Source of the DNA: Asticcacaulis excentricus | GTDB taxonomy: Bacteria > Pseudomonadota > Alphaproteobacteria > Caulobacterales > Caulobacteraceae | DNA: 64,000 bases | NCBI RefSeq assembly: GCF_003966695.1 | Contig: NZ_AP018828.1 | Location: 157,501-221,500, forward strand | Reading direction: 5' to 3' | Part shown: one piece after another, positions 56,641 through 64,000 of the stretch | How the letters are laid out: each line of letters begins with the position of its first letter | Numbering within the stretch: the first letter of the stretch is position 1 | Translations under genes and position numbers: made by a program | Notes under the pieces: generated by a model | Seen by the model: the letters and a program-made list of their open reading frames with translations, nothing else | Told to the model about the DNA's origin: nothing | Databases searched by the model: none

Positions 56641-57150
56641 TCAGTCCAGCGCCCCGATAAACGGCAGGCCGCGCAGACGACCCCCATCGTCAAGACCATA
56701 GCCGACCAGATAGCGTTTGGGCGCTTCCCAGCCGACATAATCGGCTTCAATCTGACGCGTGACGGGCTTCGACGCCATGACGGCCGTCAGCACCTCGGTG
56801 GCCCCGGCGCGCAGCAGGTGGTCGCGGGCGAATTTCAGCGACGCGCCCGTATCCAGCACATCGTCCATGATCAGCACCTGCTTGCCCTTGACCGGGCGTT
56901 GCAGGTCAGCGCGCAGGATCATCTCCCCGCTCTGACGACCATCGCCATAGGAGGACAGCCACATCGAATCAAAGCCGATGCCGAGGCCGTGGCGGGCCAG
57001 CGCGCGCGTCAGGTCTGCGGCAAACCAGATGCCGCCGGTCAGCAGGCAGACGCCCACCGTCTCTTCGGTGAGGCGCGGGGCCATTTCCCTGGCCATAGCG
57101 TCGATGCGCGCGGCGATGTCCGCCTCGCTCAGGAGAATGTCGTAGGTCAT
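56641..57150 (-). CDS. hpt: Hypoxanthine-guanine phosphoribosyltransferase family
   Basis: A 169-residue PRTase fold enzyme. VLIMDDVLDTGASLKFARDHLL is the PRPP-binding motif, GICLLTGGIWFAADLTRAL-type sequence gives the pyrophosphate loop, and DYVGWEAPKRYLVGYGLDD is the C-terminal purine-base part. It salvages hypoxanthine or guanine with PRPP in the cytosol. The zinc-ribbon gene lies 16 bases upstream on the same strand, so they may be co-transcribed. Confidence 0.88.
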   Translation of the reverse strand: MTYDILLSEADIAARIDAMAREMAPRLTEETVGVCLLTGGIWFAADLTRALARHGLGIGFDSMWLSSYGDGRQSGEMILRADLQRPVKGKQVLIMDDVLDTGASLKFARDHLLRAGATEVLTAVMASKPVTRQIEADYVGWEAPKRYLVGYGLDDGGRLRGLPFIGALD

Positions 57151-57166
57151 GTAAACTCAGTAAAAA

Positions 57167-58126
57167 CTAGTGATGAGCGGCGGCAGAGGGCGCGTCAGGC
57201 GCGGGCCGCAGCTCGGCTGGTTTTTCCGTAGCATGGTCAGCCGCAGTTGTCGCGTCTCCATGCGCGTTTTCCGCAGCCGTCGCCGCATGTCCGGCATCGG
57301 CCGCGGGGGCCGCTTCATGACCCGGAGCCGCGTGGGCGTCTTCTGTCGCCGGTGGTGTCCCGTGGCCGCCATCCCCGTGCGCCTCTTCGCCGTGCCCGCC
57401 ACCGCTGCCGTTCATCAGGGACGGACGCACGCGAGACAGGTCCTTGGCCGCCTGCAGGTCAAAGCCCAGCCTGATATTCTTGACGCGGTTGGAGGGGTCA
57501 GGAATGTCAAAGGTCAGGACGCGGGTTTCGTTGGCCTCCAGCGTGAGACCGAGAGGTGGGATGAGGATAGTGTCAAGCGGCTGCAAGTCCTTGTCCATCA
57601 ACTCCACGCGCACCGGGGGCACCGGATTGGCCTCATCGCGGATGTTTTTGACCTTTAGCGTCACAGTTGCGACAAAGCGACCGCCCCGCAGATTGTTTTC
57701 GAGTTTGTCGTCCAGCCACTCCAGACCGGCGGCATTTACCGAAACGCCCACGGCCGCATAGGCCCCGCCCAGACGCGGAAAGGCGCGCACCAGATCGACG
57801 CGCAGCAGAAAGGCCGTGCCCAGCATGGCAACGAAGGTAGCCGCCAGCGCGCCCCAGATGATGCCCTGCGCCATCAGGGCCTTGTGTCGCTTCTGGCTTT
57901 CGATCATGTCGCGGTACAGCGACGGAATCTTCTTCGCCTTGACTTCCTTCAACCCGGTGGCAGGCTTTTCCACGGCCTTTTCGAGCGGCAGTTCGATCGG
58001 CTCTTCGGGCTTTTCCGCGTGCCAGGTGGTCTTGCACGAAGCGCAGCGCACGGTGCGACCCTGAGGCCCCAACTGGGCCTCATCGATCGCGTAACTGAGC
58101 GCGCATTTGGGACAGGTCAGAAGCAT
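57167..58126 (-). CDS. Zinc-ribbon (MJ0042-type) membrane protein with His-rich tail
   Basis: A 319-residue protein. The N-terminal zinc ribbon is CPKCALSYAIDEAQLGPQGRTVRCASCKTTW (two CxxC pairs). A transmembrane helix (IIWGALAATFVAMLGTAFLLRV) lies near residue 100. A beta-rich DUF3426-like periplasmic domain follows (TLKVKNIRDEANPVPPVRVELMDKDLQPL). The last 75 residues are Ala/His/Glu-rich with about a dozen His (HGEEAHGDGGHG...AGHAATAAENAHGD...HH), suggesting metal binding. It is divergent from ftsE and upstream of hpt. The function is not established. Confidence 0.75.
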   Translation of the reverse strand: MLLTCPKCALSYAIDEAQLGPQGRTVRCASCKTTWHAEKPEEPIELPLEKAVEKPATGLKEVKAKKIPSLYRDMIESQKRHKALMAQGIIWGALAATFVAMLGTAFLLRVDLVRAFPRLGGAYAAVGVSVNAAGLEWLDDKLENNLRGGRFVATVTLKVKNIRDEANPVPPVRVELMDKDLQPLDTILIPPLGLTLEANETRVLTFDIPDPSNRVKNIRLGFDLQAAKDLSRVRPSLMNGSGGGHGEEAHGDGGHGTPPATEDAHAAPGHEAAPAADAGHAATAAENAHGDATTAADHATEKPAELRPAPDAPSAAAHH

Positions 58127-58224
58127 CCGGACGAATCACTACATAAGGCCCGTTAACCAAACGGGTGCTTAACCTTTTTGGCCGAAAAGCATTAACAAGA
58201 CCTCAAAACGCGAGTCTGAAACCT

Positions 58225-58986
58225 GTGGTAACAGCCTACGAACACGACGATCTTTTTGAGCCGGATCACAGCCAGGTGGTTGTGTTCCGCGACGTCGGGC
58301 TGGGCTATGAAGGGGCCGGGCATACCGGCCATGACCCTGAGCACTACATACTGAAAGATTTGAATTTTTCACTGCCTGCCGGGTCGTTTCATTTTCTGAC
58401 CGGCCCCTCAGGCGCGGGAAAGACCTCGCTTTTGCGTCTGATCTATCAGGCGCAAAAGCCGTCTGTGGGCGAAATCAGCCTGTTTGGCGAACGTCTTAAT
58501 CCGGCCGACCGCAAACAGACCGCCGATATGCGCCGGCGTATCGGCATCGTCTTTCAGGATTTTCGTCTGCTGGAGCACCTCGATGTGTTCGACAATGCCG
58601 CCTTGCCGCTGTTTGTGCGCGGCGAAGACCCGAAGCGATTCGAGGCCGATGTCATTGAGCTGCTGAGCTGGGTAGGGCTGAAAAATCGCCTGCACGTCAT
58701 GCCGGATGTGCTGTCAGGCGGCGAAAAGCAACGGCTGGCCATTGCGCGGGCCGTCATCAACCGCCCGACCCTGATTCTGGCCGATGAGCCCACCGGCAAT
58801 ATCGACCACGCCATGGGCTTGCGGATCATGCGGTTGTTTATCGAACTGAACCGGCTGGGGGCCACGGTGTTGATCGCCACCCACGATGAGGCGCTGATCC
58901 GTGCCTCTGGTATGCCCGTGCTGGAGCTGCGTGAGGGGCGGTTGTTTCAGCGCGATCTGACCCAGACGGTGAGGGGGGCGCTATGA
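58225..58986 (+). CDS. ftsE: Cell division ATP-binding protein FtsE
   Basis: A 253-residue ABC ATPase. GPSGAGKTSLLRLI is Walker A, LSGGEKQRLAIARA the signature, LILADEPTGNID Walker B, and the switch His lies in IATHDEAL. It pairs with FtsX (4-base overlap) to control peptidoglycan hydrolases at division. The start is uncertain: GTG 58225 is used because bases 58150-58200 look like promoter sequence; a longer GTG start at 58165 is open. The N-terminus is longer than in E. coli FtsE. It is divergent from the zinc-ribbon gene. Confidence 0.9.
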   Translation: MVTAYEHDDLFEPDHSQVVVFRDVGLGYEGAGHTGHDPEHYILKDLNFSLPAGSFHFLTGPSGAGKTSLLRLIYQAQKPSVGEISLFGERLNPADRKQTADMRRRIGIVFQDFRLLEHLDVFDNAALPLFVRGEDPKRFEADVIELLSWVGLKNRLHVMPDVLSGGEKQRLAIARAVINRPTLILADEPTGNIDHAMGLRIMRLFIELNRLGATVLIATHDEALIRASGMPVLELREGRLFQRDLTQTVRGAL

Positions 58987-59861
58987 CCGCCGGGAAACGC
59001 CTGCGCCGCCGCGATCTGTTGCCTGAGCAGGACACACGCGAGGTGTCGCTGCACTATGTGATCGCCGTCCTGTTTTTTCTGGCGGCGTTGTCGGCCCTGA
59101 TTGCGCTGGCCTCGAATCGCGCAGCGTCGGGCTGGTCGCGTGAGATTCGCGCTGAAGTGACGGTACAGGTGCGCCCGACGGGGCTTGAAAGCGGCTCTGT
59201 CGCTGCGGCGCGTGCCGCCGAGGTGCTGGCCGGAGTGCCGGGCGTCAAGGAGGCTGCCGCCATCGAACCGGAGCGCGCCAAGGCGCTGATCAAGCCGTGG
59301 CTGGGTGATGCGGTGCTGGAGGACCTGCCCTTGCCCAATCTGGTGGAGGTGCGGCTGGATGAGGCCAAACCGGCGAAGGCCACCGCCCTGTCGGAGGCGC
59401 TGTCAGAGAAGGAAATCGACGCCACCATAGACGATCATTCGACCTGGCTTCAGGATATTGAGACGTCTGCGCTGATTATACGACTGATTTCTCTGGGTAT
59501 ATTTTTGCTGATTGCCTCTGCAGCGGCGGCGGTGGTGGGTTTTGCCACGCGCGCCGGGTTGATGGCGCGCGCCAATATTGTTGAGGTCCTGAGCCTGTGC
59601 GGCGCGACGGACACATTTATCGCCGGGCGGTTTCAGTTCCGCTTTGCGCGCATGGCCGCGATTTCCGGCCTCTTGGGTGGGGTAGCGGCGGGGCTGGTCA
59701 TGGTGGTGATCAAGCTGACCGGTTCGTCGCAAAGCTTGTTGCTGGCTCTGCCCTTTTCGTGGCTGGACCTGTTGGTTTTGTTGCCCTGTCCACTGCTCGC
59801 CGCCTTGATTGCTGCGGGAACCGCGCGTATCGTAACCCTCAAGATGCTGGGGAAAAGCTGA
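58983..59861 (+). CDS. ftsX: Cell division permease-like protein FtsX
   Basis: A 292-residue protein with the FtsX layout: one N-terminal helix (YVIAVLFFLAALSALIALA), a periplasmic domain with EVTVQVRPTG and GVKEAAAIEPERAKALIKPWLG, then three helices (LIIRLISLGIFLLIASAAAAVVGFATRAGL etc.) with the NIVEVLSLCGATDTFIAGRFQFRFARMAAISGLLGG segment. It overlaps ftsE by four bases. It transmits ATP-dependent signals to cell-wall hydrolases and itself does not transport a known substrate. Confidence 0.9.
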   Translation: MTAGKRLRRRDLLPEQDTREVSLHYVIAVLFFLAALSALIALASNRAASGWSREIRAEVTVQVRPTGLESGSVAAARAAEVLAGVPGVKEAAAIEPERAKALIKPWLGDAVLEDLPLPNLVEVRLDEAKPAKATALSEALSEKEIDATIDDHSTWLQDIETSALIIRLISLGIFLLIASAAAAVVGFATRAGLMARANIVEVLSLCGATDTFIAGRFQFRFARMAAISGLLGGVAAGLVMVVIKLTGSSQSLLLALPFSWLDLLVLLPCPLLAALIAAGTARIVTLKMLGKS

Positions 59862-60505
59862 TGCGCCGCCTTGTGGCCGTGGTTTTGGTGGTTGGACTGT
59901 GGTTGGCCGGGCTTTACGCCTTCGCCGATCGCGTGATCCATTCGACTCCGGCCGCCGAGCCAGAAGAAGCCGCCGACGCCATCGTCGTGCTGACCGGTGC
60001 GTCGGACATGCGCATCAAGGAGGGTATGCGCTTGCTGGAGCGACGCAAGGGCGCGCGCATGCTGATTTCCGGCGTCAACCGCGAAGTGAAGCGCGAAGAA
60101 TTGCTGCCCGTTACCGAAGGCTCCAAAAAGCTCTATGAGTGCTGCGTCGATCTGGGGTACGAGGCGCAGACCACGCTCGGCAATGCCTACGAGGTGGCTG
60201 AATGGGCCAAAGCCAAGGGGTTCGATGACCTGATCGTCGTGACCTCGGACTATCACATGCCGCGCAGCCTGCTGGAGATCAAGGCGGCCTTGCCGGGGGT
60301 CAATTTACACGCCTATCCGGTGGCCACGCCGACGCTCGATGCGCGCGAGTGGTGGAAATCGTGGCGCAGTTCGCGCGTGCTGATTGTGGAATACAGCAAG
60401 TATTTGGCCATATTGGCGCGTGATATTTTTTCCAGCCTGACCGGTTCGGGCAAAAAGGATGAGACCGCAACCGGTGAGGCTGCGGCGGAAGGTTCGGCCT
60501 CTTGA
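59861..60505 (+). CDS. YdcF/DUF218-family membrane-anchored protein
   Basis: The 214-residue protein has an N-terminal signal anchor (RRLVAVVLVVGLWLAGLYAFA) and a DUF218 domain: DAIVVLTGASDMRIKEGMRLLERRKGARMLISGVNREVKREELLP, CCVDLGYEAQTTLGNAYEVAEWAKAKGFDDLIVVTSDYHMPRSLLE. Its start codon shares one base with the ftsX stop (TGATG). DUF218 proteins such as SanA and ElyC act on envelope integrity. A functional link with the FtsEX neighbours is likely from coupling but unproven. Confidence 0.85.
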   Translation: MRRLVAVVLVVGLWLAGLYAFADRVIHSTPAAEPEEAADAIVVLTGASDMRIKEGMRLLERRKGARMLISGVNREVKREELLPVTEGSKKLYECCVDLGYEAQTTLGNAYEVAEWAKAKGFDDLIVVTSDYHMPRSLLEIKAALPGVNLHAYPVATPTLDAREWWKSWRSSRVLIVEYSKYLAILARDIFSSLTGSGKKDETATGEAAAEGSAS

Positions 60506-61230
60506 ATTTCCTGCGTTCGGTTGTTTTCGTCGTCTGGCTCTATGGTCTGGTCGTGATCATCGGCCTGTTAGGCACGCCCTTCATGCTGCTGTCGCGGCGC
60601 TGGGGGATGCAGACGGTCAGGCTGTGGGCGCATCTGGTGCTGTTCGGCCTGCGCTATATATGTGGCGTCAAGGTTGAGTTCCGCGGGCTGGAACACCGGC
60701 CGAAGGGGGCCGCTCTGATCGCGGGTAAGCACCTCAGTATGCTCGATACCATCGCGCCGTTTGTCGTGCTGGATGACCCTTGCTTTGTGCTGAAGAAGGA
60801 ACTGACCTACCTGCCGTTTTTCGGCTGGTATATCTGGCGCACCCGCATGATCCCCATACGCCGCAAGGATGCCTCCAAGGCCTTACGCGCCATGGTTATC
60901 GATGCGCGCGACCGGTTGGAGAACGCGCGGCAGATCCTGATTTTTGCCGAGGGCACGCGCTCAGAGGTGGGGCAGGACCCGGAGTATAAACCGGGCGTCG
61001 CCGCGCTGTATCGCGACCTCGCATTTCCCTGCCATCTGCTGGCCACCAATTCCGGTCAGTGCTGGCCGGCGCACGGTATCATCCGCAAACCCGGCACGGT
61101 GGTGTTCGAATTCTTGCCGCCCGTTCCGCCCGGGCTGAAGCGCGGTGAATTCATGAGCGAAATCAAGACGCGCATCGAAGGTGCGTCGAATGCGCTTATT
61201 GCGGAAAACCGCAAGACCTCAGTTGAATAG
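60502..61230 (+). CDS. plsC: 1-acyl-sn-glycerol-3-phosphate acyltransferase
   Basis: The 242-residue protein is a PlsC-type acyltransferase. GKHLSMLDTI holds the HX4D catalytic motif and FAEGTRSEVG the glycerol-phosphate-binding motif. An N-terminal helix (LRSVVFVVWLYGLVVIIGLLGTPFML) anchors it to the inner membrane. It makes phosphatidic acid from lysophosphatidic acid. The TTG start overlaps the preceding stop as TTGA, and no later ATG keeps the full N-terminus. It is last in the ftsE-ftsX-ydcF-plsC operon. Confidence 0.9.
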   Translation: MNFLRSVVFVVWLYGLVVIIGLLGTPFMLLSRRWGMQTVRLWAHLVLFGLRYICGVKVEFRGLEHRPKGAALIAGKHLSMLDTIAPFVVLDDPCFVLKKELTYLPFFGWYIWRTRMIPIRRKDASKALRAMVIDARDRLENARQILIFAEGTRSEVGQDPEYKPGVAALYRDLAFPCHLLATNSGQCWPAHGIIRKPGTVVFEFLPPVPPGLKRGEFMSEIKTRIEGASNALIAENRKTSVE

Positions 61231-61398
61231 AGCCGGAGCGTGCTAGATCATTATGATTTCTGGTAGAAACATAATGATCTAGCTTTGTTTAGCCTCTCGC
61301 CGGGCGGTGGCTCCGCCACCTTGGCCGCCGCCTCGATGGCGGCTTGAGCGGAATGATTCCACTAGAAATCATTCCGCTTAACTGAACGTGCTCCGGCC
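61231..61398. repeat. Composite palindromic intergenic element
   Basis: An outer pair GCCGGAGC (61232-61239) and GCTCCGGC (61390-61397) encloses several perfect hairpins: CTAGATCATTATG (61243-61255) with CATAATGATCTAG (61270-61282); GGTGGC with GCCACC near 61306-61320; GCCGCC with GGCGGC near 61325-61343; and AGCGGAATGATT (61347-61358) with AATCATTCCGCT (61367-61378). It begins directly after the plsC stop. No coding region is apparent. It may end the plsC transcript. Confidence 0.65.
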
Positions 61399-61415
61399 CC
61401 GGAGCTATGGGTTAC

Positions 61416-61604
61416 TTATTTGCACTTCTTCTTGCAGTCCAGCCAAGCGGCGCGGCACTTTTCTTCGGACGTTCCGGCCTTCTGGCAGGCCTGATAGGTG
61501 TCATTGCACTTTTTGCGGCAATCGGCGCTTTGCGCATAGCCCGTACCGGCCAGAAAGGCCGACAGTGTGATCGCGGCGACCGCGATCTTACCCAGGTGTT
61601 TCAT
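61416..61604 (-). CDS. Small secreted six-cysteine protein
   Basis: The 62-residue protein has a signal peptide (KHLGKIAVAAITLSAFLAGTGYAQ) and a mature part of about 36 residues. Its cysteines have a mirror-symmetric spacing, C-x3-C-x6-C-x9-C-x6-C-x3-C, with many Lys. This suits two helices cross-linked by disulfides, like an alpha-hairpinin. GGGAGG precedes the start, which I place at 61604 rather than at the longer in-frame start. I do not recognise the family. Confidence 0.75.
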   Translation of the reverse strand: MKHLGKIAVAAITLSAFLAGTGYAQSADCRKKCNDTYQACQKAGTSEEKCRAAWLDCKKKCK

Positions 61605-61769
61605 TGGACGCCTCCCTTGGCGGTTTTTCCCAATTTTCACGTGCCTTAACCCGGTATCAGGCGGCACTTTTTAGCCCTGACCGACTATGGGGTTCGGCCA
61701 TTGGTTAATACTGTATCCCAAATTCAGGATTCGCCAAGAGGGAGAATAACATCGGTATCGACGTACCGA
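61605..61769. other. Gap between small secreted protein genes
   Basis: About 165 bases with the promoter-like AT-rich stretch near 61700-61730. I see no coding region of support. Confidence 0.4.
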
Positions 61770-61907
61770 TCAATAGACCGCCAGAAGGGTGGGGCTGGCC
61801 GTATGCGCGGTGTGCTTGTTTTGCGGTAGCAGGAGGCAGGCGGGGGCCGCCGCCAGCACCAGCAGGCCCAGAGTCAGAAACAGCGCCTTGAGGACCGGCG
61901 ACCTCAT
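61770..61907 (-). CDS. 45-residue hydrophobic small protein, translationally coupled
   Basis: The frame gives 45 residues (MRSPVLKALFLTLGLLVLAA...). It has basic residues, a hydrophobic helix of about 20 residues and a short polar tail ending in TLLAVY. This resembles a single-pass membrane or exported peptide. Its ATG overlaps the stop of the 61904 gene as ATGA, the usual coupling in this genome. A competing 70-residue frame over the same bases lacks that coupling. I do not recognise the protein. Confidence 0.6.
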   Translation of the reverse strand: MRSPVLKALFLTLGLLVLAAAPACLLLPQNKHTAHTASPTLLAVY

Positions 61908-62659
61908 GGTTTTTCAAACTCCTGAACGATCTTCAGCGCGGAGATCTGCATGACCAGCGTGGCGTTTTTGTCCAGTTCACCCGTGTCGTCGATACGCATT
62001 TGCGTCAGCTTGCGCTGAGCGTCGCTGTCATTGACACGGGCAAGGTACACAAGCTCTTCCTTACTGAGGTTCTGCGCGTGACCGCGCGCCGTCAGGGTGA
62101 GAATCTTGTCGCCCAGCTCGGTCGAAACGGTCGCCACAATCGTCGCCAGACGATAGCGGTCGTTTTCATTCAGATTGTTGAAATCTACGTATTTTCCCAC
62201 TTCGCCAATGATCAGGCGCATGTGCACTTCGCTGACGAAGTGGCGGATAATGGCCTCGGTGCCATCCACTTCCAGCAACTGTTGCGCCAGCTCGACACGT
62301 TCGGCAAAATCACCGGTGGGTTTGGCGGGACCGACCGGGCCAACGTCCTGCGCCGCCGCCGTCACCACGGGGGGCGGGCTTTCGATCATATCGACCGAAG
62401 GCGCGATTTCACCAGCGGGCTGCGCCACAGGGGCCGGATTGATTTTGGCCACAGTCTGGGCCGGGATGGGTGCCTGAGCCGGTGACACGCCTTGCGGTGC
62501 CGTCGCGGTGACCGGCGGATTCATCCGCTTTTGCTCCGGCTTCGGCATGACGGCAATGCGCGCGCCGGGCTCACGTTCCGGTTCGCGCGCCTGTGCCCCC
62601 ATGGCCCCCATCAGCCCCAGCAGACACACACCCGTCATCACGTGCTTCAAATACACCAC
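61904..62659 (-). CDS. Secreted DUF2059-like protein with Pro/Ala-rich linker
   Basis: A 251-residue protein with a signal peptide (cleaved near GAQA), a long Pro/Ala/Val linker (to about residue 115) and a helical C-terminal domain (ERVELAQQLLEVDGTEAIIRHFVSEVHMRL...NLSKEELVYLARVNDSDAQRKLTQMR) that I read as DUF2059-like. Start is the first of two GTG codons, with GGGGG 5 bases upstream. It follows its paralogue by 30 bases and is coupled to the 45-residue gene. Function is unknown. Confidence 0.65.
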   Translation of the reverse strand: MVYLKHVMTGVCLLGLMGAMGAQAREPEREPGARIAVMPKPEQKRMNPPVTATAPQGVSPAQAPIPAQTVAKINPAPVAQPAGEIAPSVDMIESPPPVVTAAAQDVGPVGPAKPTGDFAERVELAQQLLEVDGTEAIIRHFVSEVHMRLIIGEVGKYVDFNNLNENDRYRLATIVATVSTELGDKILTLTARGHAQNLSKEELVYLARVNDSDAQRKLTQMRIDDTGELDKNATLVMQISALKIVQEFEKP

Positions 62660-62689
62660 TCAAACCCCCATCTCACAATGCGCTACCGG

Positions 62690-63379
62690 TCAGCCCGAAA
62701 TGGCTTCCTTGAATGTCTTGATAATTTTTATCACCGCTTCAACCATGTAGCTCTGGATCTGCTGGGCGTTGGCGTCGGGATTCGCGAATTTGCTGGCATT
62801 ATACTTGGCCGCAACCGGGCCAGAATTGGCGCTGATCAGGGTCAGGATTTCTTCTTCGCTGAAATTGGCGGACTGAGCCGTGGCGATCTGGTCAATGATG
62901 CTGGCTTCGGCCTCTTTCAGTACGCGGTCGGCGATCTGATTGAACTTCAGCTCATCGGCACCACTGAGCGACTGCGCCCCCTTGCGCTCCAGAATGACCA
63001 GACGCACCGCCGCCTTGGTATTGGCCATGATCAGGCGCACATTCTTGGTCGTGCCGTTGGTTTCCATCAATTGCTTGTACAGCGCGATGCGGCGGGATTT
63101 GCGTGCGGCGGCGGCCTTGTCTTCGGGCGACACGGTGGCGGCGGCCGTCCCCTCAAGGCGCGGGGCCATGCCGATCAGCGCCGGATCAAGCTCGATCTTC
63201 GGCGCCAGCGGCGCTTCGGGCGAAATGAATGAGCCTTGCAGGGACGGGGGAACGACCGGTTGGGCCGGTGTTTTGGCGATGCCCATTGTTTGTGCCTGCG
63301 CCGAAGGGCCAAGGGCCTCAAGGCACAAAACCGTGCCCGCAATCAGCAGCCCAGACGTCAGAACCCGCATGCACGACAT
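62690..63379 (-). CDS. Secreted DUF2059-like protein, first of a tandem pair
   Basis: A 229-residue protein with a signal peptide (MRVLTSGLLIAGTVLCLEALGPSAQAQ) and a helical C-terminal domain with the DUF2059 phrase ANFSEEEILTLISANSGPVAAKYNA. Start ATG 63379 is chosen because GGGGG lies 6 bases upstream. It lies 30 bases before the 62659 gene, with which it shares order of features, so the two are tandem paralogues. The secreted helical domain has no assigned role. Confidence 0.7.
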   Translation of the reverse strand: MSCMRVLTSGLLIAGTVLCLEALGPSAQAQTMGIAKTPAQPVVPPSLQGSFISPEAPLAPKIELDPALIGMAPRLEGTAAATVSPEDKAAAARKSRRIALYKQLMETNGTTKNVRLIMANTKAAVRLVILERKGAQSLSGADELKFNQIADRVLKEAEASIIDQIATAQSANFSEEEILTLISANSGPVAAKYNASKFANPDANAQQIQSYMVEAVIKIIKTFKEAISG

Positions 63380-63476
63380 TTTATACCCCCAAGTGCCCGA
63401 AACCACTCAGGCCTTAAGCGACGTTAACCAATTCCTGACGAGGTGGCAACGGGGGAATCTTGAGGGGAGAAATCCG

Positions 63477-63526
63477 GAGCGATATGCCCAAAAGTGTAAG
63501 CGGTTTTGGGTAACCATATTGCGACA
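63477..63526 (-). repeat. Dispersed intergenic repeat, copy 3 (core only)
   Basis: Read on the minus strand it has TGTCGCAATATGG, the core AACCGCTTACACTTTT, then GGGCATATCGCTC. Core and flanks match copies 1 (19430-19501) and 2 (28140-28198). It lies between the DUF2059-like gene and secA. Confidence 0.7.
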
Positions 63527-63536
63527 AGCCAAAGTT

Positions 63537-63565
63537 AATCCCCCGGATGGGACATCCGGGGGATA
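63537..63565 (-). terminator. Terminator hairpin after secA
   Basis: TCCCCCGGAT (63539-63548) pairs with ATCCGGGGGA (63554-63563) around five bases. It lies 25 bases after the secA stop. On the minus strand the following sequence is TTAACTTT, so the U tract is weak. Confidence 0.65.
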
Positions 63566-63588
63566 ACAGGCCTTAGTCAAAGAGGATT

Positions 63589-64000
63589 TCAGATCAGCGC
63601 GCCGTGGCAGTGCTTGAACTTCTTGCCTGAACCGCAGGGGCACAGGCCGTTGCGCGAGGTGTTTTCCCAGCCGGCGGGCAGGGCCGAGACGGGCAGGGCG
63701 GCGCGCTGTTCCGGCGTCAGGTCGTCGCTCAGTTGCGGCGCGCGTTCGTTTTCACCGGTCAGCGGGTTGAGGTGGATTTCCTCAAAGCGTACCGGCTCCG
63801 GCTCAGGTTGACCCTGGAAGCGGATTTCAACCGTCATCAGCCAGCGCGTCACATTGTGACGCAGATTGACCAGCAGCGTCTCGAACAGGGCGAAGGCCTC
63901 GGTCTTGTACTCATTCAGCGGGTCGCGCTGACCATAACCGCGCAGACCAATGACGGCGCGCAGGTGGTCGAGGTGCATCAGGTGCTCACGCCACTGCATG
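63589..64000 (-). CDS. secA: Protein translocase subunit SecA, C-terminal part (runs off the window)
   Basis: The visible 136 residues match the SecA C-terminus: [43 protein letters not shown] from the helical scaffold, a linker, and the zinc-binding tail [17 protein letters not shown]. SecA is the ATPase motor of the Sec translocon and uses this tail to bind SecB and lipid. The start and the first 700 or so residues lie beyond base 64000. Confidence 0.97.
   Translation of the reverse strand, partial: MQWREHLMHLDHLRAVIGLRGYGQRDPLNEYKTEAFALFETLLVNLRHNVTRWLMTVEIRFQGQPEPEPVRFEEIHLNPLTGENERAPQLSDDLTPEQRAALPVSALPAGWENTSRNGLCPCGSGKKFKHCHGALI

Noticed and set aside
61705-61917. 70-residue frame over the same bases as the 45-residue protein
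   Set aside because: It lacks the ATGA coupling and a good start signal, and its sequence is Gly/Pro-rich without structure. The 45-residue frame fits better.

Overview
The window carries the 3' part of a ribosomal RNA operon followed by about 45 protein genes. GC content is high, genes are tightly packed, and many neighbours overlap by ATGA. Large TonB-dependent receptors, extracellular glycoside hydrolases and several c-di-GMP proteins point to an alphaproteobacterium of the Caulobacteraceae, most like Asticcacaulis or a close relative. The rRNA order 23S-5S-tRNA-fMet, the helix-9 insertion in 23S rRNA and the A-U pair in the initiator anticodon stem agree with this. The genus is an inference.

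Layout. 1-3650: end of the 16S-23S spacer, 23S, 5S and tRNA-fMet. 3.8-12 kb: a DUF885 peptidase remnant, a DPP4-like peptidase and a DpkA/Ldh2 reductase, then a JmjC/cupin protein divergent from a TonB-dependent receptor (peptide or proline scavenging). 12-19.3 kb: a Tat-exported six-hairpin-type enzyme, an APC amino-acid permease, a GH10 xylanase and a GH27 alpha-galactosidase. 19.8-26.8 kb: a dGTPase-like gene, a rhamnose mutarotase, and a five-gene tyrosine catabolic operon (hppD-hmgA-fahA-Rieske-aminotransferase) read leftward from an elaborate palindrome. 26.9-31.6 kb: aldose 1-epimerase, a hexuronate-type transporter, a PL10 pectate lyase and a receiver protein lacking its phospho-acceptor. 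31.7-34.8 kb: a Crp/Fnr regulator coupled to maiA, which supplies the isomerase missing from the tyrosine operon, then a Bcr/CflA pump and a cytochrome c. 35-40.3 kb: a CHASE2-EAL protein and a TonB-receptor-like barrel behind a probable leader terminator. 40.5-47.8 kb: a six-gene MoxR/DUF58 operon. 47.8-56.5 kb: two further c-di-GMP proteins, a TetR regulator with its likely operator, and a lone RND pump. 56.6-61.2 kb: hpt, a zinc-ribbon protein, ftsE-ftsX-ydcF-like-plsC. 61.2-64 kb: small secreted proteins, two DUF2059-like paralogues, and the 3' end of secA, which runs off the window.

I found no phage, insertion sequence, CRISPR array or recognised defence cassette. The least explained items are small or non-coding: a 10-residue Trp/Tyr-rich ORF with its own hairpins (34965-34997), a terminator inside the leader of the 38-kb receptor, a dispersed intergenic repeat present three times, a symmetric six-cysteine secreted peptide, a 45-residue translationally coupled protein, and several clean palindromic operators. 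All functions were assigned by reading motifs; no database search was run.
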